Assembly (NCBI RefSeq): GCF_042676025.1
Contig: NZ_JBHTJP010000032.1
Location: forward strand, 1 to 64,000
Direction: 5' to 3'
DNA: 64,000 nucleotides
Source of the DNA: Salinimicrobium gaetbulicola
Lineage (GTDB): Bacteria > Bacteroidota > Bacteroidia > Flavobacteriales > Flavobacteriaceae
How positions within the stretch are numbered: the stretch's first letter is position 1; each line of letters begins with the position of its first letter. The notes beneath the pieces were generated by a model that saw nothing but the letters and a program-made list of their open reading frames with translations, searched no databases and was not told the DNA's origin. Below, piece by piece: positions 26,160-34,224 of the stretch. Position numbers and translations under genes: made by a program.

Positions 26160-27446
26160 ATGAAAAAAGTGCTTATAGTGACTTATTACTGGCCTCCGGC
26201 GGGAGGTCCCGGAGTGCAGCGCTGGCTAAAATTTGTCAAATATCTTCGGGGATATGAGATTGATCCAATAGTATACATTCCCGAGAACGGGCATTATCCT
26301 TTAAAAGACAGTTCCCTTACTCACGAAATACCTCAGGATATAACAGTCCTTAAAAAGCCCATTTTTGAACCCTATAACTTTGCCGGATTTATCTCTAAAA
26401 AGAACACTCTAAAGATAAGCTCCGGAATTATTCCCGAAGAGCAAAATCAAGGGTTTCTTCAGAAGTTAATGTTGTTTATTCGGGGGAATCTCTTTATTCC
26501 CGACGCCAGAAAGTTCTGGGTAAAACCTTCGGTGAAATTTTTGTCCTCTTACATTAGGGAATATAATATTGATACGGTGATAACAACCGGACCTCCACAT
26601 AGCCTGCATCTTATAGGGCTGGGACTTAAAAGGAAAATTGATTGTAACTGGATAGCAGATTTTCGGGATCCATGGACGCAGATAGGTTACCATAAAAAGC
26701 TAAAATTACTGAGCTTTGCAAAGAAAAAACATGAGCGTTTAGAGAGAGAAGTTCTTCAAACGGCCGATGAATTGATCACGACCAGTTTTACCACTCGCGA
26801 TGAATTTCAGAAAATTACTTCCAAACCAATTTCGGTCATTACAAATGGTTATGATTATGAAAAGGTAGATGCGACGCCCCTGGACCAAAAATTCAGTCTG
26901 TCTCATATCGGTTCCCTTTTATCGGGCAGAAATCCGAAGAATCTTTGGAACGCGCTCGCTGAACTTATTTCTGAAAATCCGGATTTTGCCAATGATTTTC
27001 AGCTGAAACTGATCGGTGCCGTTGGTGATCCCGTGCTTGAGAGTATAAAAAAAGCAGGTTTGCAAGATCATTTGGTATTAAAGGGATATGTTTCACATAC
27101 TGAAGCGCTTCAGCTTCAAAGAAGTTCTCAAGTGCTGCTTTTGATCGAGATAGATAGTGAAGATACCCGGGGAATTATTCCGGGCAAATTGTTTGAGTAC
27201 ATGGTGAGTAACCGCCTCATTTTAGCGGTGGGTCCTGAAAAAGCTGATATCGAGAAACTAATTTCTGAAACCAATACCGGAAAATTCTTTTTATACTCCC
27301 AGAAGGAGGAGATCAAGAATTTCATTTTTGAGAGATATAAAGAGTTTAAATCCGGAACATTGCAATCACATCCTATTGGTCTCCAAAAATACAGCCGTAA
27401 AGCCTTAACGGGAGAACTGGCCGAATTAATCAAAAACTTAGGATAA
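26160..27446 (+). CDS. Family 4 glycosyltransferase
   Basis: 428 residues from ATG 26160; the frame opens 22 codons earlier inside the YfhO-like gene, but MKKVLIVTYYWPPAGGPGVQRW is the usual GT4 start with its glycine-rich N-terminal loop. DWIADFRDP-like sequence (WIADFRDPWTQIGY) and a C-terminal ITNGYDYEK ... GIIPGKLFEYMVSNRLILAVGPE block form the GT-B donor site with the conserved acidic residue. It probably adds a sugar to a surface polysaccharide or lipid carrier. The flippase starts at the base after its stop codon. Confidence 0.88.
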   Translation: MKKVLIVTYYWPPAGGPGVQRWLKFVKYLRGYEIDPIVYIPENGHYPLKDSSLTHEIPQDITVLKKPIFEPYNFAGFISKKNTLKISSGIIPEEQNQGFLQKLMLFIRGNLFIPDARKFWVKPSVKFLSSYIREYNIDTVITTGPPHSLHLIGLGLKRKIDCNWIADFRDPWTQIGYHKKLKLLSFAKKKHERLEREVLQTADELITTSFTTRDEFQKITSKPISVITNGYDYEKVDATPLDQKFSLSHIGSLLSGRNPKNLWNALAELISENPDFANDFQLKLIGAVGDPVLESIKKAGLQDHLVLKGYVSHTEALQLQRSSQVLLLIEIDSEDTRGIIPGKLFEYMVSNRLILAVGPEKADIEKLISETNTGKFFLYSQKEEIKNFIFERYKEFKSGTLQSHPIGLQKYSRKALTGELAELIKNLG

Positions 27447-28904
27447 ATGGGTGTGATCATTAATCAGTCGGCCAAGAATTTAGTCACGACCTACCTGGGT
27501 TTCGGAATAGGGGCGATCAATACCCTTTTTCTCTACACTAATTTCCTGACCCCTGAATATTACGGACTAGTGGGTTTCCTGCTGTCAGCGGCAAATTTGA
27601 TCTGGCCGTTAATGGCTTTTGGCGTTCATAATACTCTCGTGAAATTCTATTCTTCTTATGATTCCCAGGAGCAGAAAGATAAGTTGCTTAGTGTGATCTT
27701 GTTTTTGCCGCTTGGTATTTCGGCTATCCTCGGGATAATTGGGTTTTTCGCTTATGGTTTTTTCCTGGATTATTTTTCTCAAAGCAACGAGCTTATAAAA
27801 CCTTATATCTGGATGATCTTCCTGATCGCGGTTGCCACAGCTTATTTTGAGATATTTTTTTCCTGGTCTAAGATCAACTACCAAAGCGTTTTCGGGAATT
27901 TTATGAAAGAGGTTTTTCATCGGGCCTGTGTTTCTATTTTATTGATCTGTGTATATTTTGAGGTTTTAACGGTGGAAGGATTCGTGTATGCTTTGAGCGG
28001 CGTATTCGTTTTACGGACTATCGCCATGAAGCTTTATGCTTTTAGACTATATTTTCCGAAGATCACTTTGAGTTTTCCGCATAACAAGTCTTTTATCCTG
28101 AAGTATTCCGCTTTGATCCTGATCGCTGGCTCTGTAGCCATGGTGCTTTTAGATCTTGACAAGGTTATGATCGAAAGGTTTTTGCCTATCGAAATGGTAG
28201 CGGTCTACGGGATCGCGGTTTATATTTCCTCAGTGATCGCCGTTCCTTCACGTGCCATGCACCAGATCACTTACCCTATGACCGCGACCTTGCTGAATAA
28301 AAGGGATAAAAAAGGATTATTGGACCTTTACGAAAAGAGCTCTTTGAATTTATTGATTATAAGCGGATTGATTTTTCTGCTTATCGTTACTAACATCCGA
28401 CAGTTATACGAATTGATCCCTGATGAATATCAGATAAGTTTCTCTATTGTTATTATCATAAGTAGTGTAAAGTTATATGATAACCTTTTGGGGAATAATA
28501 ACAGCATCCTTTTCAATTCAGATTATTACAGGATCGTTTTGGGAATAGGAGTGCTGCTTGCCATACTTGCCTTTGTGTTAAACATTGTCTTTATTCCTGC
28601 ATATGGGATCTTTGGTGCGGCCATGGCAACTTTTCTTGCCTTTGCCGTGTATAATACCTCGAAGCTGGTCATTGTTTACAGGAAATTTAGAATCCAGCCA
28701 TTTACTATACAAACTCTCTACGGAATAATTCTGATCCTGGTTTGTAGTTTTAGCTTTTATTACTGGGATTTCCAGATCAATCCAGTGGTCAATATTCTTT
28801 TGAAATCTATCCTTATAGGGCTGATTTATGTTGGTGTTATTTATTACCTGAAGCTATCTAAGGATATTAATCAGCTTATTGAAAAAGTTCTGAGACTGAA
28901 ATAA
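27447..28904 (+). CDS. Polysaccharide flippase (MATE/Wzx-like)
   Basis: A 485-residue protein with ~12-14 transmembrane helices, beginning GVIINQSAKNLVTTYLGFGIGAINTLFLY as in oligosaccharide flippases of the MOP superfamily. FLPIEMVAVYGIAVYISSVIAVPSRAMHQITYP in the middle matches the second half repeat. It would move lipid-linked sugars across the inner membrane. No Wzy polymerase or further sugar genes lie here, so YfhO-like/GT4/flippase is a small isolated glycan module. It is followed by a bidirectional terminator. Confidence 0.85.
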   Translation: MGVIINQSAKNLVTTYLGFGIGAINTLFLYTNFLTPEYYGLVGFLLSAANLIWPLMAFGVHNTLVKFYSSYDSQEQKDKLLSVILFLPLGISAILGIIGFFAYGFFLDYFSQSNELIKPYIWMIFLIAVATAYFEIFFSWSKINYQSVFGNFMKEVFHRACVSILLICVYFEVLTVEGFVYALSGVFVLRTIAMKLYAFRLYFPKITLSFPHNKSFILKYSALILIAGSVAMVLLDLDKVMIERFLPIEMVAVYGIAVYISSVIAVPSRAMHQITYPMTATLLNKRDKKGLLDLYEKSSLNLLIISGLIFLLIVTNIRQLYELIPDEYQISFSIVIIISSVKLYDNLLGNNNSILFNSDYYRIVLGIGVLLAILAFVLNIVFIPAYGIFGAAMATFLAFAVYNTSKLVIVYRKFRIQPFTIQTLYGIILILVCSFSFYYWDFQINPVVNILLKSILIGLIYVGVIYYLKLSKDINQLIEKVLRLK

Positions 28905-28906
28905 AA

Positions 28907-28940
28907 AAATCCCCGGTGTCCTAAGACTGACCGGAGATTT
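28907..28940. terminator. Bidirectional terminator hairpin
   Basis: AAATC-C-CCGGT (28907-28917) pairs with 28930-28940 with one mismatch, loop of 12, with A-run to the left and a short T-run to the right. It lies between the convergent flippase and basic-protein genes; the strongest T-run is on the minus strand. Confidence 0.7.
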
Positions 28941-28941
28941 T

Positions 28942-28960
28942 AACTAACCAACCAAAAAAA
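28942..28960 (-). repeat. 18-nt UTR element, copy A
   Basis: On the minus strand this reads TTTTTTGGTTGGTTAGTT. It is in the 3' UTR of the basic secreted protein gene, directly before the terminator hairpin at 28907-28940. An identical 18-nt copy occurs at 30258-30275, also directly before a terminator on the same strand. Confidence 0.6.
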
Positions 28961-28974
28961 TCAATTATGATTTA

Positions 28975-30132
28975 TCATTCTCTTCCACGATTACTTCTTG
29001 AGTTCCTGGAAGCGGAAGCCTCAGATTGTCTGGGCTTAGACTCTTTTCTTGTCGCACGTTCAGCTCTTTTCGAAGTGCGTTCTTTTTTTACTTCATTTCT
29101 TGTTGAGGCTTGACGTCTTTCACTTCGTGCGGGTCTTTTAGCCTCAGTACGCCTTTGCGTTTCTCTTTTATGTACCTGACGGCGATCTCTGTTTGCATGC
29201 TCTCGTTGTTGAGATACACTTCGGCGATCATTCTGTACACGCTCTCTTCTGCTGTTATTTTGTGCGCGTTCCTGTCTGTCTCTTCGGGTATTTATATGAC
29301 TATCACGCGAATTAGGTCCGGTAGCTTGACGCACATTTCTATCATGTGATTTAGTGGCATAAACCTTTCTGTCTCTTCCCGTGTTCGCATTGCTTCTGGT
29401 TCTAACAGGCTCATCATAATAATGTCTTTCATTTCTCAGATCTCTTTTGTCAGACAATCTTCTTCCGCGTTGATAAGAAACTACGCGATCTCCCGGACTA
29501 TAATATCTTCTTCGGAAGTCTTTCTTATGATGATGTTTTTTGTAATAATTCTTGTAGTGCCTGTATTTCATCCTGTTTGGATGGTAATGCGCCCTATAAG
29601 GTTGATTGAACACTATAGAAAGGTTAACACTTGGCCTTGAATAATGACGGTGCCATGGCCTGTAAACATAATATGGATTGTGCGAATTGATATATCCTGA
29701 ATAGTGGGTATACCTGTTATAGTGGTTATAATGCAAGTGCAGGTGGCCAACTCTGGCCAGCATTCCAAAATGATTATAAGACATTCTCACATGTCCTGCC
29801 TGGATGATCCTTCCGTAGTAATCATAATAGATTGGAACATCCTCGATCTGGATTACCGCGCCATAATCATCATATTGCACGTAAGGGTCATAATTATATC
29901 CGGAATTATAACTGAAGTTTATGTGAGGCGTTGCCACATTCACATTATAACCGGTTCTTCGGGGATTGTAAAAAAAGTCGAACTGTCCGTCTGGATAAAC
30001 GGCGAACTCAACACCACCTTCAACAAATATGAAGGCATCTCTATAGCCGTTGCGATAATCTTCTGAAGCATTAAATGCATGAGTAGAAAATCCAACCACA
30101 ACCAGAGCGAAAAATAAATAAAGCTTTTTCAT
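28975..30132 (-). CDS. Secreted highly basic low-complexity protein
   Basis: A 385-residue protein with a signal peptide (MKKLYLFFALVVVGFSTHAF). Residues ~25-165 are Tyr/His/Asn-rich with repeated strand-like units (VPIYYDYYGRIIQAGHVRMSYNHF, then GMLARVGHLHLHYNHY), a bacterial surface repeat pattern. From ~190 to the end the chain is dominated by Arg, Lys, His, Asn, Ser and Gln (KKHHHKKDFRRRYY, RRTEAKRPARSERR) with almost no hydrophobic residues, so it should be disordered and strongly cationic. It may bind nucleic acid, lipid A phosphates or extracellular polymer; none of this is proven. Its promoter looks sigma-54-like. Confidence 0.7.
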   Translation of the reverse strand: MKKLYLFFALVVVGFSTHAFNASEDYRNGYRDAFIFVEGGVEFAVYPDGQFDFFYNPRRTGYNVNVATPHINFSYNSGYNYDPYVQYDDYGAVIQIEDVPIYYDYYGRIIQAGHVRMSYNHFGMLARVGHLHLHYNHYNRYTHYSGYINSHNPYYVYRPWHRHYSRPSVNLSIVFNQPYRAHYHPNRMKYRHYKNYYKKHHHKKDFRRRYYSPGDRVVSYQRGRRLSDKRDLRNERHYYDEPVRTRSNANTGRDRKVYATKSHDRNVRQATGPNSRDSHINTRRDRQERAQNNSRRERVQNDRRSVSQQREHANRDRRQVHKRETQRRTEAKRPARSERRQASTRNEVKKERTSKRAERATRKESKPRQSEASASRNSRSNRGRE

Positions 30133-30190
30133 AATAAGGGGAATTATTAAGGGTTAAATAAACAGTGATTGGAATAGTTGTAGGAAAGAA

Positions 30191-30207
30191 TACAAAGTAC
30201 GTGCCAA
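30191..30207 (-). promoter_or_regulatory. Sigma-54-like promoter of the basic protein gene
   Basis: Minus strand TTGGCACGTACTTTGT: GG at 30205-30204, exactly ten bases, then GT at 30193-30192 (consensus GC). TTGGCAC is the standard -24 box. Predicted start near 30181, giving a 5' UTR of about 49 bases. The -12 box deviates from GC, so confidence is moderate. Confidence 0.5.
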
Positions 30208-30225
30208 AAAGTTGTTAATAAGAAA

Positions 30226-30252
30226 ACCCCGATGCGAAGTTCGCAACGGGGT
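30226..30252 (-). terminator. Rho-independent terminator downstream of uvrA
   Basis: Stem of six outer pairs (30226-30231 with 30247-30252), a T-T/A-A-type mismatch and six inner pairs (30233-30238 with 30240-30245), followed on the minus strand by TTTTC. It ends uvrA or the candidate small RNA. Confidence 0.7.
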
Positions 30253-30257
30253 CTCCA

Positions 30258-30275
30258 AACTAACCAACCAAAAAA
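30258..30275 (-). repeat. 18-nt UTR element, copy B
   Basis: Identical to copy A at 28942-28959 (TTTTTTGGTTGGTTAGTT on the minus strand), again placed immediately upstream of a terminator hairpin. Confidence 0.6.
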
Positions 30276-30335
30276 TTATTAATTACAACTTAAATTCTTC
30301 TATCAATTTAATCTTGCAATAATGTTTTCATTATT

Positions 30336-30351
30336 TCAAAGGCTGTGCCAA
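30336..30351 (-). promoter_or_regulatory. Second sigma-54-like promoter
   Basis: Minus strand TTGGCACAGCCTTTGA: GG at 30349-30348, ten bases, then GA at 30337-30336 (consensus GC). Same box layout as the promoter at 30191-30207, 144 bases apart on the same strand. Predicted start near 30325. Confidence 0.4.
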
Positions 30352-30405
30352 TTTTATTTTACCTGTTCTTTTTAATGTTAAAGTTCAGGTCGTTATCCAT
30401 TCGAT

Positions 30406-33192
30406 TTATAATTTTTCCTTTAAAAACGGAGCGGTGTAAGACTCCTTATTTTGAGCTACTTCCTCGGGTGTGCCGGTAGCAATAAGTTTTCCTCCGGTTT
30501 CACCACCATCCAGTCCCAGATCAATTACATGGTCTGCACATTTCACAAGATCCATATTGTGTTCGATCACGATCACCGAATGTCCTTTTGCCAATAAAGC
30601 ATTGAAAGATTTAAGGAGTTTTTGAATATCATGGAAATGTAAACCGGTGGTAGGTTCATCAAAAATGAACAAGGCTTTTTCCTTGGTTGTTCCTTTTACG
30701 AGAAATGAAGCCAGTTTGATACGCTGAGCTTCCCCTCCTGAAAGAGTTGAAGAACTTTGACCTAATTGTACATATCCTAATCCAACGTCCTGCAAAGGCT
30801 TTAATTTCGACGTGATCTTATCTTCTCCATTTTCAGTAAAGAAAGCTACGGCATCGTCAATGGTCATATTAAGAATATCATCAATATTCTTATCTGCAAA
30901 GTTGACCTCTAAAATCTCTTTTTTGAATCGCTTCCCGTTGCAGGTTTCACAAACCAAATGAACATCGGCCATGAACTGCATCTCGATCGTAACTTCACCT
31001 TCCCCTTTGCAGGTTTCGCAACGCCCTCCATCTACATTAAAGGAAAAATGTTTGGGCTTATAGCCACGGATATCACTTAATTTCTGTTTTGAAAACAGGT
31101 TTCTTATATCATCATAAGCTTTAATATAGGTGACAGGATTTGACCTGGAAGATCTTCCAATAGGGTTTTGATCCACGAATTCTACGGAAGCGATATTGCT
31201 GAAGGATCCTTCTATTTTAGTGAATTGGCCGGCTTTCTCTCCATAACCGCCTACTTCTTTTAGCATCGCCGGATAAAGGATCTTTTTGACCAGCGTGCTT
31301 TTTCCACTTCCTGAAACCCCGGTTACAGCCGTAAAAACGCCAAGAGGAAACCGGACATCGATATTCTTAAGGTTGTTTTCCCGGGCTCCGATTACATCCA
31401 CGAAATATTTAGAAGTTCTTCTTTTTTCCGGAACTTCAATACGCATTGAGTTGTTCAAATATCGTGCGGTGAGGGAATCTGAAAGCAGAATATCCTCAAA
31501 GGTTCCCGTGGCTACCACTTCCCCGCCATGAGTTCCTGCTTCAGGACCAATATCTATGATCTCATCTGCAGCCTTCATGATATCCTCATCGTGTTCAACC
31601 ACAATTACCGTATTTCCAAGATCCCGCAAGGATTTTAATACACCAATCAATTTTTGGGTGTCACGGGGATGCAGTCCTATAGATGGCTCATCAAGAATAT
31701 ACATGGAACCTACGAGGCTGCTTCCCAGAGAAGTTGCCAGATTGATCCGTTGTGATTCCCCTCCGGACAGGGTATTTGATTTACGGTTTAAAGTGAGGTA
31801 ATCAAGTCCTACTTGCGAAAGGAAATGTAACCTGTTCCTGATCTCTGTAAGAAGCCTTTTAGCGATGGCTGCATCGTGTTTGTTGAGTTCCAGGTTGTCA
31901 AAGAATGCAGATACTTTGTTGATGGGCATTTCAACCAGTTCGGTAATGGTAGCGCCGGCAATTTTCACATAATTTGCTTCGGGTCTAAGCCTCTTTCCTT
32001 TACAAACCGAGCACCTGGTCTTTCCTCTATACCTGGAAAGCATTACCCGGTTCTGTATTTTGTAAGCTTTAGATTCTAAAAAAGCGAAAAAGTCATTCAG
32101 GCCTTCAAAGTATTTATTTCCGGTCCAAATCAGGTCTTTCTGTTCCTGGGTGAGCTCAAAATAAGGTTTGTGAATGGGGAAATTGAATTTATGACTGTTG
32201 TTGACCAGTTGATCGCGATACCAGCTCATGCTGTCCCCACGCCATGGAAAAATGGCATTTTCATAAATGGATAATCCTGTGTTGGGGATCACCAGGTCCT
32301 CATCGATCCCGATCACGTCTCCATAGCCCTCACATTTAGGACAGGCCCCGTAAGGATTGTTAAAACTGAATAGATGGACATTCGGTTCCAAAAATGTCAT
32401 TCCGTCCAATTCAAATTTGTTACTGAACTGACGAATTTTTTTATCGGAAAGAGTTTCAACAAAGAGTTCTCCTTTACCTTCAAAAAAAGCAGTTTGGGTG
32501 GCGTCTGCCAGCCTGTTTAAAAAGTCCTCATCATCTTTGAAAACGATACGGTCTACTACCAGAAAAAGGTCTTTTTTCCCTAATCCCGAAAGGTCGGCCT
32601 CATCAATTCTCAAAACTTCATCCTTTACCTTTATACGGCTGTATCCTTGTTGGAGTAATACGTTGAGCTTTTCTTCAGCCGTTCTGCTTTCTTCCACGTG
32701 GATGGGAGCGAGCAACAGCATTTTTGAGCCTTCCTCAAAAGACTTTACATAATCGATCACATCTGTGACCGTGTCCTTCTTTACTTCATTTCCTGAAACA
32801 GGGGAGTAGGTCCTGCCGACTCTCGCGAACAACAGTTTTAGATAATCATAGATTTCTGTAGAAGTACCTACGGTAGACCGTGGGTTGGTGGAATTCACCT
32901 TTTGCTCAATTGCGATTGCGGGAGCGATCCCCTTGATGGAGTCTACCTGAGGTTTATTTAACCTGCCTAAGAACTGCCGGGCATAGGAGGAGAGACTTTC
33001 AACATAGCGGCGCTGCCCTTCGGCATATAAAGTGTCAAAAGCAAGGGAAGATTTTCCTGAGCCCGATAACCCGGTAAGCACCACGAGTTTATTCCGCGGA
33101 ATGATCGCGTTTATATTTTTGAGGTTATGAAGTTTAGCCCCTTTTATAATGATATTTTGCTTCGGATCTACCCCTGAAATGTCTACAGTCAT
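30406..33192 (-). CDS. uvrA: UvrABC excinuclease subunit A
   Basis: A 928-residue DNA damage recognition ATPase of nucleotide excision repair. Two ABC ATPase modules are complete: Walker A GLSGSGKSSLAFDTLYAEGQ near residues 43-50 and GVSGSGKSTL near 630, with LSGGESQRINLA and LSGGEAQRIKLA signatures. Zinc-finger cysteine pairs are seen at CPKCEGYG, CSVCKGKR and CETCKGEGE...CETCNGKR. Length is normal. Monocistronic, with a -7 element 24 bases upstream. Confidence 0.97.
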   Translation of the reverse strand: MTVDISGVDPKQNIIIKGAKLHNLKNINAIIPRNKLVVLTGLSGSGKSSLAFDTLYAEGQRRYVESLSSYARQFLGRLNKPQVDSIKGIAPAIAIEQKVNSTNPRSTVGTSTEIYDYLKLLFARVGRTYSPVSGNEVKKDTVTDVIDYVKSFEEGSKMLLLAPIHVEESRTAEEKLNVLLQQGYSRIKVKDEVLRIDEADLSGLGKKDLFLVVDRIVFKDDEDFLNRLADATQTAFFEGKGELFVETLSDKKIRQFSNKFELDGMTFLEPNVHLFSFNNPYGACPKCEGYGDVIGIDEDLVIPNTGLSIYENAIFPWRGDSMSWYRDQLVNNSHKFNFPIHKPYFELTQEQKDLIWTGNKYFEGLNDFFAFLESKAYKIQNRVMLSRYRGKTRCSVCKGKRLRPEANYVKIAGATITELVEMPINKVSAFFDNLELNKHDAAIAKRLLTEIRNRLHFLSQVGLDYLTLNRKSNTLSGGESQRINLATSLGSSLVGSMYILDEPSIGLHPRDTQKLIGVLKSLRDLGNTVIVVEHDEDIMKAADEIIDIGPEAGTHGGEVVATGTFEDILLSDSLTARYLNNSMRIEVPEKRRTSKYFVDVIGARENNLKNIDVRFPLGVFTAVTGVSGSGKSTLVKKILYPAMLKEVGGYGEKAGQFTKIEGSFSNIASVEFVDQNPIGRSSRSNPVTYIKAYDDIRNLFSKQKLSDIRGYKPKHFSFNVDGGRCETCKGEGEVTIEMQFMADVHLVCETCNGKRFKKEILEVNFADKNIDDILNMTIDDAVAFFTENGEDKITSKLKPLQDVGLGYVQLGQSSSTLSGGEAQRIKLASFLVKGTTKEKALFIFDEPTTGLHFHDIQKLLKSFNALLAKGHSVIVIEHNMDLVKCADHVIDLGLDGGETGGKLIATGTPEEVAQNKESYTAPFLKEKL

Positions 33193-33215
33193 ATTCGCTT
33201 CAAATTATAAGAATG

Positions 33216-33223
33216 CAAAGATA
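33216..33223 (-). promoter_or_regulatory. -7 promoter element of uvrA
   Basis: TATCTTTG on the minus strand, an exact consensus match, 24 bases before the uvrA ATG at 33192. No LexA-type box is evident. Confidence 0.55.
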
Positions 33224-33304
33224 CTTAAAGTAAAAATTTTTGGACGCCTTCCGAAGCTATTCTAATTTATTGAGTGTTAATGCGTTAAAAATATTAACCT
33301 ATTA

Positions 33305-33337
33305 TTTGTATAAGTGAATTTTTTCCTGTTATATTTG
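33305..33337 (+). promoter_or_regulatory. Promoter of the ECF sigma factor gene
   Basis: TTTG (33305-33308), 21 bases, TATATTTG (33330-33337): both boxes match the housekeeping Bacteroidota sigma consensus exactly. The expected transcript start is near 33342, giving a 5' UTR of about 95 bases that can fold. Confidence 0.75.
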
Positions 33338-33375
33338 TTATAAACGAACTCTAAAAACAATTGCCTATTGCATAA

Positions 33376-33434
33376 AGTTACTTTGAACTATTAACTAACC
33401 TACAGGCCGACCCCAACAGCCTGAAAAAGTAACT
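33376..33434 (+). promoter_or_regulatory. Structured 5' leader of the ECF sigma mRNA
   Basis: A perfect 9-bp helix (AGTTACTTT, 33376-33384, with AAAGTAACT, 33426-33434) ends three bases before the ATG at 33438. Inside it is a hairpin CAGGC (33403-33407)/GCCTG (33419-33423). This hides the A-rich region just upstream of the start codon, which Bacteroidota ribosomes favour. It may limit translation until melted or bound; mechanism inferred. Confidence 0.5.
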
Positions 33435-33437
33435 CTT

Positions 33438-34022
33438 ATGGAACACAATGAGGCAAATGATGCTTTTCTGGTGAAAAGCTACATTGATGGAAATGAATAC
33501 TCTCTTTCTATCTTAATCAACCGACACCAACACAGAATTTACAGTTTTATTTTTTCAAAAGTTTTTGATAAAGATATCGCTGAAGACATTTTTCAGGACA
33601 CCTTTATCAAGGTGATCAGAACTTTGAAAAGAGGTAAATATAACGAGGAAGGTAAATTCCTTCCCTGGGTGATGCGTATTGCACACAATCTTGTGATCGA
33701 TCATTTTCGAAAGAACAAAAGAATGCCAAAGTTCGAAAACAGCGGTGATTTCAATATTTTTTCGGTTTTGAGCGATACAGAACTTAATGCTGAAAAAAGG
33801 ATCATAAAAGACCAGATAGAATCTGATGTGAAAGAATTGATCAAAGAATTACCCGAAGATCAATTAGAGGTTCTTGTTATGAGAATATATAAGGATATGA
33901 GTTTTAAGGAAATTTCTGAAAGGACCGGTGTAAGTATTAATACTGCATTGGGACGAATGAGATACGCTTTGATCAATCTTCGGAAAGTGATCGACAAGCA
34001 CAATTTGCAGTTAACGAATTAA
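33438..34022 (+). CDS. ECF RNA polymerase sigma factor (sigma-70 family)
   Basis: A 194-residue sigma factor. Region 2 is seen in INRHQHRIYSFIFSKVFDKDIAEDIFQDTFIKVIRTL (residues ~28-65, quoted by position; key motif EDIFQDTF) and LPWVMRIAHNLVIDHFRK; region 4 in LPEDQLEVLVMRIYKDMSFKEISERTGVS with a helix-turn-helix. Region 3 is absent, as in ECF factors. No anti-sigma gene is adjacent; the next gene is a 47-residue protein. The uvrA/sigma/small protein/nth/bcp order seems common in Flavobacteriaceae from memory, suggesting a core regulator. Confidence 0.9.
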   Translation: MEHNEANDAFLVKSYIDGNEYSLSILINRHQHRIYSFIFSKVFDKDIAEDIFQDTFIKVIRTLKRGKYNEEGKFLPWVMRIAHNLVIDHFRKNKRMPKFENSGDFNIFSVLSDTELNAEKRIIKDQIESDVKELIKELPEDQLEVLVMRIYKDMSFKEISERTGVSINTALGRMRYALINLRKVIDKHNLQLTN

Positions 34023-34075
34023 TACAATATTCAAGCAATTAAGTCGTTATAAACTTGAATATTAAACAGTAGATA

Positions 34076-34219
34076 ATGGCAAAACTTTACTCGAATTCAC
34101 CCGAAAAAGTGAAAGAAATGGCCCCCAAAAAGGAAACAATTGAATTCCTTTTGAACTATTCTAAAGCTTTAGATGTAAGTACTTACAAAAAGCTTCAGTT
34201 CGAAAGTATTTTAAATTAA
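34076..34219 (+). CDS. 47-residue companion protein of the ECF sigma factor
   Basis: A short gene 53 bases after the sigma factor stop and before a terminator. The protein begins MAKLYSNSPEKVKEM, continues with a KKETIEFLLNYSKAL helix and ends YKKLQFESILN; it is soluble, helical and without cysteine or signal peptide. Codon use and the A-rich TAGATA before ATG look like a real gene. Shared promoter and terminator with the sigma factor suggest a regulator or partner of it, but this is inference; no known domain is recognised. Confidence 0.7.
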   Translation: MAKLYSNSPEKVKEMAPKKETIEFLLNYSKALDVSTYKKLQFESILN

Positions 34220-34224
34220 GGAAG

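Larger units (their letters stand above)
30223..30335 (-). ncRNA. Candidate small RNA between uvrA and the basic protein gene
   Basis: Between a sigma-54-like promoter (30351-30336) and a terminator hairpin lies a ~100-nt transcribed-looking unit without a usable reading frame: the only ATG (30331) is followed by seven codons and lies before the expected start. The hairpin is long (ACCCCG at 30247-30252 on the minus strand with 30226-30231, plus six inner pairs 30233-30238/30240-30245) and is followed by TTTT. The 18-nt element copy B sits before the hairpin. It could instead be a 3' tail of uvrA mRNA. Confidence 0.4.

Noticed and set aside
30308..30331. Seven-codon frame beginning ATGAAAACATTATTG on the minus strand
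   Set aside because: Too short, and the ATG lies before the predicted transcription start of the sigma-54-like promoter.
30361..30390. Imperfect hairpin after uvrA as its terminator
   Set aside because: Two T-T mismatches in the stem and A-rich, not T-rich, sequence follows on the minus strand.
33390..33402. AACTAACC before the sigma factor as a third copy of the 18-nt UTR element
   Set aside because: Only eight bases match, on the other strand orientation and without a following terminator.
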